64,000 bases of DNA from Ailanthus altissimus (lineage: Eukaryota; Streptophyta; Magnoliopsida; Sapindales; Simaroubaceae), in NCBI GenBank assembly GCA_946807835.1, contig OX327683.1, positions 3,539,001-3,603,000 on the forward strand. Direction: 5' to 3'. Within the stretch, counting starts at the first letter, position 1, and each line of letters begins with the position of its first letter. The notes under the pieces were generated by a model. That model saw only the letters and a program-made list of their open reading frames with translations. It did not search any database and was not told the DNA's origin. A program made the position numbers and the translations under genes. Below, one piece after another: positions 58,092 through 64,000 of this stretch.

Positions 58092-58980
58092 ATGGCCTCT
58101 AGGAAAAATTTAGCCTTCCAAATCGTGAATATAGACGATGAGGAGGGGGAACAGTTCCCAGACATTCCGTTGGTAAGGAGGGGCAGGGGGGTGGGACGAG
58201 TGAGGGGGCGTCCACTTCTACAAATGACGCACCTTGCTCGTTGAAGGTAGTTTTAAGCGAGGTCGAGCCGATTTCTAGTGCTAGAGAGGGGGAGGACAAT
58301 TATCCCAAGAACCCTAAGGTAGGAGATGGCATGGATGTGGTAAGGTTTAAGATGAACACCAAATATTGTGCCTCTTACCTGAACAAGGACGACCTAGACC
58401 TCATCAGGTATTCATATGACATTCCCAAAATGGTCACCCTTAGGCTGCCTACCAAGGAGGATTACCCTAGCAGTTCTATCAATAGTGAGGTGGCCATTCA
58501 TGTAGAGTTTTTGAGGTTGGGTCTCAGGCTTCCCATGCAGTGATATTTCACTAAGATGCTGACCTGCCTCAGAATAGCTCCATCTCTCAGCTAAGATCTA
58601 ATTCCTTGAGGGTGTTAGTGGGTCTATATGTCTTGTGGGTAAAGGCAGGGTAATTCCCCTCCTCATCTCCTTCTCATTTTCCAAAATTATGCTACCTATA
58701 CCACTTTAGGAGTAACGCCAGAAGCCAAATAGGTTTCTATTACTTTTTCTTTCACAGTCTTCAGAACTCAGTCCCTGATCGACGTACCTCCATGAAGGAC
58801 TTGAAAAAGGAATGGTTCTTCGTTAGGGGAGAGTGGGTCGTCCATGCCACCTTTTTTGCAGATGCAAGTCCTTGTCTTTTTATATGTGTATATTTTGTTA
58901 TCCTGTACGGCTTGGCTGAATCTCCTTGTCTTTTTGTTTTGCAATGACCTGAGCTACTGACGTGGAGATATCCTAGCAGA
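58092..58980 (+). pseudogene. Transposase_28-like (PF04195-type) relic
   Basis: ATG 58092 opens MASRKNLAFQIVN and ends at 58244. In the next frame (58241-58543) come YLNKDDLDLIRYSYDIPKMV, TLRLPTKED and VEFLRLGLRLPM, followed by a stop; later MKDLKKEWFFVRGEWV (about 58791). This order (Y.IP...LRLP...F..GLRLP, then S.K.WK..FFFV.G.W) is that of plant 'putative gypsy type transposon' ORFs, recalled from family knowledge. It is probably a spliced gene originally; now stops and shifts. Confidence 0.5.
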
Positions 58981-59452
58981 CCCTCAATCGGATAAACACC
59001 GCGCTTTAACATATTTATCCGGTTCAGGAGTTGTTATCACCGTCCAGCCTTATTGGATCAGGTTTGGTTGCCTCCATTCTATCCCTACCTCAAATCCAAA
59101 GTGAGTTCTTGTTTCTTTATTCTGGACTGATTCTTTTCCTCTTTTTTTCCCTGGCTTGCACATGCAAAATGCAAGGATGTTCGACCAAGGTAGTGGAGAG
59201 AGGAGAAAAATGAGTCGGCCTGAAGGCCCTTCCTCGGGTAGTCGGGGACCTCTGAACCCCAACAGCATTATGGGTATGCTTTTTGGCTCAGGGGGAAGCC
59301 AACCGAAGGGGCCCTCCCACGGGAGTGGATCACCTTCTTAAGCCACTGATGGGCAGACTCGTGAGAAAAGGGTTGTTCGGAGTCCATCTATCCAAGAAAG
59401 TGGATAGGTCTAGAGCGGCTATTTGGTGATGGAGCAAGTTTCTGCCGAGACT

Positions 59453-60537
59453 TGATCACAAGACACCCTTCCCTCAGAAAACCCCATTAGGCCTGAGGCC
59501 TCCAGACCTAAAGGAGAACGGCCCCTCTAAGGCCCAGAGATATTTTCTTATGGAATAGCCCTTATCGGGGCTCACTTTTTCTTAAAGAATAGTCCGCTCG
59601 GAAGACAGGCCTAGGGTAGTAGTTAATAGGTCCGGGCCCAGTAGATCTGACCAGCGAAAAGCCAACTCGGACTCCAAAATATGATCTACAAATTTAAGAA
59701 CTCATTCGACAAAGTCAGCCCTGATATAACCAAGGTCGTCATCTATGTACTAATCAGATCAATTCACCTTACTGCTGTGTAATCAGCGAAGAAGCTGGGT
59801 CGATCATCTGCCAGACGAGCCGACCAGGCACGGTCAGTAAAATTAATAGAAGGCCAGTTCTTGAGAAAATCTCATATCACTACTGAGCCGAATGAGAAGA
59901 TGCCACCAGAAAACTGACCACAAGTAACTCGAATCTAACCCCACACTTAATCAAATTCATCAGCGAAGACAGACTTAAGGAATATGCATAACACACCGGA
60001 AAGGAACTTGGCATGTAGTAGAAACAAGATCAAAAGATCTACCGAATGATATTTTGCATATGTTAGACGCACAGTAGAAGAATATTTAGTGTGTGTCAAA
60101 AGCACAGTAGAATGATATTTGGCGTGTATCAGAAGCACTGAAAAGGCGAAAAATCCAAAAAGGTCTTAAAAAAACCAACGTTATAAGAAGAAAAAAAAGG
60201 GATACTGAAGGTGATGATGCCCAAAATATCAAGAAGAAGAACACACACAAAAATAAGTTTTTTTTTTCCTTTCCATTTATTGGGGATATGTTTTTACTTC
60301 GTTCTTTAAGAACATCCTACCGAAAAACTAAAAGACCTTTTATGACTTTAAGCATCAGAATGTCTTCGTCGAAACTCACTTCGGCGAGATTATCATGAGT
60401 TTGTGTTATATTTTACAAATTCTATCATATCTCATAATAGAGAGGAAATTGAAGCCCGTGCAAATAAGCCCAATCAGGATGAGGCCTGAGTTTGTAAAAT
60501 GGCTCGTTGGCCCGAAAAGTTATTTTTCAGGTTAACA
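59453..60537 (+). repeat. Right inverted LTR-like repeat
   Basis: TGATCACAAGAC...CAGGTTAACA on the plus strand; the partner of 56025-57080 in opposite orientation. Confidence 0.8.
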
Positions 60538-60542
60538 TAATC

Positions 60543-61796
60543 ATATCTATCAATTTTATTTTACTGATGCACAATGAAAATTTTCAATCAATATTACATT
60601 AGATAAATCATATGAAACTACGACATAAACAAGTGACTATCATAATAGAAAAAATTTTAAGTGGACTTATTCTATCTTATCATAAAACAGACATGTATCA
60701 TAAAATAAAATTAACAGTTCTAAGAAATATTAAACTTAGTAAAGCACTCACTTCAAATCTAGATCCGAGTGGTACAATATAAAAAATATAATATTTAAAA
60801 TAAGTATTAAATTAAAATAATTTATAAATATTGAAGCATATTTATTAAAATAAAATGCAAATGAGTAAATAACAAAATTACTGTAGAAAACAATGCCTTT
60901 TGTTATTAATTATAATGAAAGAGTTTACTTTTTAACTACCACACAACACAATAAAAAGTCATGTGTGAAGACAAGAAAAAAAAAATTTACATATCTCAAG
61001 ATATTACTGTTTAATAAACTCATAAAGTTATATTCTTGTGTCATATTTTAAAATTTCTATTATATTATCAACACATGTGGACAAGGCTTTAACTGATAAT
61101 TATTTCTTTTGCAAAACTGCAAGAGAAAAAGAAAAATTAGGGCCGGCTGGTTTTTACTCTTTCAATTAATTTTTTATAATTAATATTTTTTTAAAAAAAA
61201 AGAAATTTAATATTCTAAAAAAAACATAGAATTACAATTTTTATTATTGATGCTTTTATACATGCATAATACAACATGAGTTAGTCAGATGATCAGTTTT
61301 CGATATCTTCCACAAAGTTTTGAAATTCGAGTCTCTATGAACACTTTTTTTTTTAAAAAAATTAAATTTTTTTTTTACTAAATAAGCACATAGATCTAAA
61401 TAATAAAATTTGAGTGGCTCTATTAGCCTCAGCTTTTTATATCATAAATTTGATTTTCACTTTTATTTTATAATCTTATAATAAAAACTATCATATGAAG
61501 TCCAATGAAAATCATATAGTATCCTTAAAGGCAATTATATTTGATTGGTAATCAATAATTTTTGTATTTATGACCACTCGAATTTAAGTAAAAATAAAGA
61601 ATAAAAATTATTGTTTAATGAGCCAAAATTTTCCTCCAATTCAAACTTCTTTTCTTATAATAAAAAAATCGAAGCCTCAAACTATAAAATCAAGGCGTTA
61701 CAATCTACGGCTCTAATTTTCTAAAGTCTTTCTTGTAACCTTATGCAAAAATAAACCCATCATCTTTGTTTAGTTTTTGATTATCAGAAATCTTTA
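60543..61796. other. AT-rich spacer, nothing recognised
   Basis: No coding, inverted-repeat or LTR signature found. Confidence 0.4.
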
Positions 61797-62390
61797 AAAA
61801 CCCAAAGCTCATACTAGCACCGGAAGATTAAAGGAACCAAACGACATACAACACTTTTCTCAGTGAGCACAGGCACAACACTAGTGACTGTCAATCCCTA
61901 AGAAGAAATATAAACGCCTTTATGAAAGATGACCACTTAGCCGAATTCAGATTCGAGGAAAAACCTAAAGATGTCAAATAGAACTAGAGATAAATCATCA
62001 TATTATGAGGTATATTCAAATTGAAGAGGTGTCTTTTTTACTTTTGAACACTTTTTTTGGATTCCATTATAAGAATAATTGAACATTTCTTTTCAAATTC
62101 TTTATTTTATTCACGAGAAAAAGACTTCTTTAAAAGGGTCTCAGACCTTCACTAAGGAAGCGCACATATCATAAGACTTCCTTGGACGAATTCAATATCT
62201 TTACCTTGAAAGTACTCGTATCATAAAACTTTATTGGATGGGTTCAATACCTTCACCAAGGAACACCCATATTGTAAGACTTCCTTGGATGAGTTCAATA
62301 TCTTTATCAAGAAAAGCACCCATGTCATAAGACTTCATTGGACGAATTCAATACCTTCACCAATGAAGCACCTATATTGTGCTTGTACAC
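61797..62390. repeat. Dispersed block plus 52-bp array, copy 2
   Basis: 61797-62110 matches 49540-49860, and 62110-62390 holds about five units of the same 52-bp repeat (cttccttggatgagttcaat, caccaaggaacacccat). No LTR is inserted here. Confidence 0.8.
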
Positions 62391-62439
62391 TTTGTTGGCC
62401 TTGTTCAAGGAATCAAGCCTTGACAGATGCTAGAGTTAT

Positions 62440-63105
62440 GTGTTTATTCCTTTCTTGTAGGGTAGTTATTCTTTATGTATAGGTCTCTTATTATCCCATT
62501 TGTGAGAATTATAATTTTCATCTTCTTATATCATTCGTATTAGTTTACTACTTAACCCAAAATCTTAACCTACTAGGTGATCGTATTTTTTTACCACTCA
62601 ATTTAAAATTTTAAACTAATAGGTGAAGTCATTTGTGAAGCCAATAGGTGAAGCCATTTGTGAGAATTATATTTTCATATTCCTATATTACCTGTGTTTG
62701 TTTACTACTCAACTCAAAATTTTAACCTACTAGGTGATCGTATTTGTTTACCATTCAATTTAAAAGTTTAAACTAATAAGTAAATGCTTAATATTAGTGT
62801 TAAAAATAAGTTTTAACATCTCGAATGGATTTAAAAATTCAGTTTATAGCAAATGAGAAAAATACTTTATTCTAAGTTTAAATTAATTAGTATATATTTA
62901 ATATTAATATTAAAAATAAGTTTTAACATCTCGAATGAATTTAAAAATTCGATTTTATAGTAAATGAGAGAAAAAAATACTTTATTCTAAACTTAATAGG
63001 TGAATGTTTAGTATTAATATTAAAAATAAGTCTTAACATCTCGAGTGAATTTAAAAATTGAGTTTTATAGCAAACGAGAAAAAAATACTTTATTCTTTTA
63101 TGTGT
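62440..63105. repeat. Short tandem duplications
   Basis: A ~165-bp unit occurs twice (gtgagaattat...ctactaggtgatcgtattt at about 62503-62590 and 62669-62740). A ~115-bp unit occurs three times (aaaaataagt(t/c)ttaacatctcga at about 62803, 62915 and 63023). A piece like the 81-bp minisatellite (cttgtagggtagttatt) precedes them. Confidence 0.65.
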
Positions 63106-63439
63106 GAGGCTGCTATTCATCCGTTTGTGAGAATTAGTTATTTTTCGTGTGCAATGTGCACGGTTGTTGTTCCATTATTTATGGAGAATATTTATTAATG
63201 TATAATTTAATGATCGATTATTGTATAAATTGATATACTCTTTTTATAAAAATGCTTTTATTATGAAATAAGATATTTAGTTTGAACTCTTGCTATTAGG
63301 AGCAGAGAATAGCTTTTCCCTCCAAGTCGTAATTGGACTGTAGCTAATCCAATGCACCAATTGATAATCTTAATTGATGTAGCTACCATACTTTACATTT
63401 AATAGCCCACTTCAAGCTTAAGTGTCTAGTATGACCTTG

Positions 63440-64000
63440 AGTTTGTTATTCAAATAATAAAATTTTCAGTTGTTTAATGGCTTTTCAAAATGTCTACAAT
63501 TTATTTTTTTTGGATGGAACAAACTTGATTTCAAGTTCATTATTGATAACTTTATTTTGGATACAATGTACATCTATCACAATATATTTTGGTCTATCAT
63601 AAAAAACTGGATTTACAACTAGTGAGGCTATTTCTTGAGTCTCAAACTAAATGGTAAGTTTTTAGTCAAATGATGTGCAATTCTGACAATAATGAGTTTA
63701 ACCATATAATTTTTAAACCAATTGGAGCTAGACATCTGTATTCAGACTTTTTGCTATGCCTTTAACACTAATTTTTTTTTTATCATATGTATCGTTTTTC
63801 TAACTAGCATTTGTATAACCCTCTAGTTCTAGTTTCCCATTTGACATAAATAGGAGACCATGATTGTAGTGCCATGTAGGTATCTTAGTATTCTTTTGTT
63901 TCTAAGAATTGGCTTAGTTTGTTCACATTTTATACTATTTCTGTCTTATAATGGTAATATATTGAAGTGCCCCTATAACACTTCTATATTTGGTGTTGTC
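63440..64000 (-). pseudogene. Copia RT/RNase H relic entering from beyond the window
   Basis: Minus-strand reading from the window edge: NTKYRSVIGALQYIT (usual YR..VG.LQYLT), then broken frames, then VNPVFYDRPKYIVIDVHCIQ and LEIKFVPSKKN, matching the RNase H tail (NPVFH.RTKHIEID.HF.R, ...V...(Y/F)VPS). Many stops. Confidence 0.7.

Larger units (their letters stand above)
56025..60537. mobile_element. Element with 1.06-kb LTR-like ends in inverted orientation
   Basis: Left repeat 56025-57080 and right repeat 59453-60537 are inverted copies. Outer ends read inward are TGTTGATCTGAAAA and TGTTAACCTGAAAA; inner ends are both TGATC read in repeat orientation. Each repeat is therefore a TG...CA unit, as LTRs are. 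The whole is flanked by a perfect TAATC (56020-56024, 60538-60542). The middle 2.4 kb carries relics of a Transposase_28-like ORF. One insertion event is implied, but a normal retrotransposon has direct LTRs and the standard plant DNA-transposon families give 2, 3, 8 or 9-11 bp duplications. Confidence 0.75.

Noticed and set aside
56025..60537. Mutator-like element (MULE) with long TIRs
   Set aside because: No 8-11 bp duplication can be placed at the ends; only TAATC (5 bp) fits, and the ends are TG...CA.
1..64000. CRISPR arrays, operons, ribosome-binding sites
   Set aside because: The sequence is plant nuclear DNA; the tandem arrays lack spacer structure.

Overview
This is nuclear DNA from a flowering plant, most likely a woody eudicot. 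It is AT-rich, has intron-bearing genes and is dominated by nested LTR retrotransposons; I cannot name the species. Only one gene looks intact: a nine-exon gene on the minus strand (28007-42266) for a PH-RCC1-FYVE-BRX (PRAF family) protein of about 1,101 residues. Every exon joins in frame at GT/AG borders. No rRNA, convincing tRNA or CRISPR array was seen.

Layout. 1-6236: end of a long LTR (A), a solo LTR (F, TSD GTGAT) and an 81-bp minisatellite. 6240-18764: a broken single-exon DEDDy 3'-5' exonuclease gene (WRN-exo type, minus strand) in three pieces. It is split by a copia element (6536-13597), which holds a further LTR (B), and by a hAT-like element (13769-18595), which holds a MITE, LTR C and, inside C, solo LTR E1. 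19866-25285: a second, gutted copia element containing solo LTRs G and E2. 25302-26341: two MITE-like inverted-repeat elements. 28007-42266: the PRAF gene; its 6.25-kb intron 7 contains a chimeric plastid insert (rps12 + petA) and a gag-protease LTR element (29870-34143). 42780-44160 and 54262-55710: a duplicated AT-rich block. 44673-48264: a younger sibling of the intronic gag-protease element. 48700-53330: a gypsy gag relic, a 52-bp tandem array and solo LTR D (TSD CACCC). 56025-60537: an element with 1.06-kb LTR-like ends in INVERTED orientation, flanked by a perfect 5-bp duplication TAATC. 61797-64000: second 52-bp array, short tandem duplications and a copia RNase H relic.

The strongest candidates for something undescribed are: (1) the inverted-LTR element; (2) the pair of gag-protease elements that share one internal deletion, so are probably an established non-autonomous lineage, whose reading frame runs into the 3' LTR across a covarying hairpin; and (3) LTRs whose segment upstream of the TATA box is swapped for unrelated GC-rich motif clusters. 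All alignments, identities and splice sites were read by eye, without database searches.
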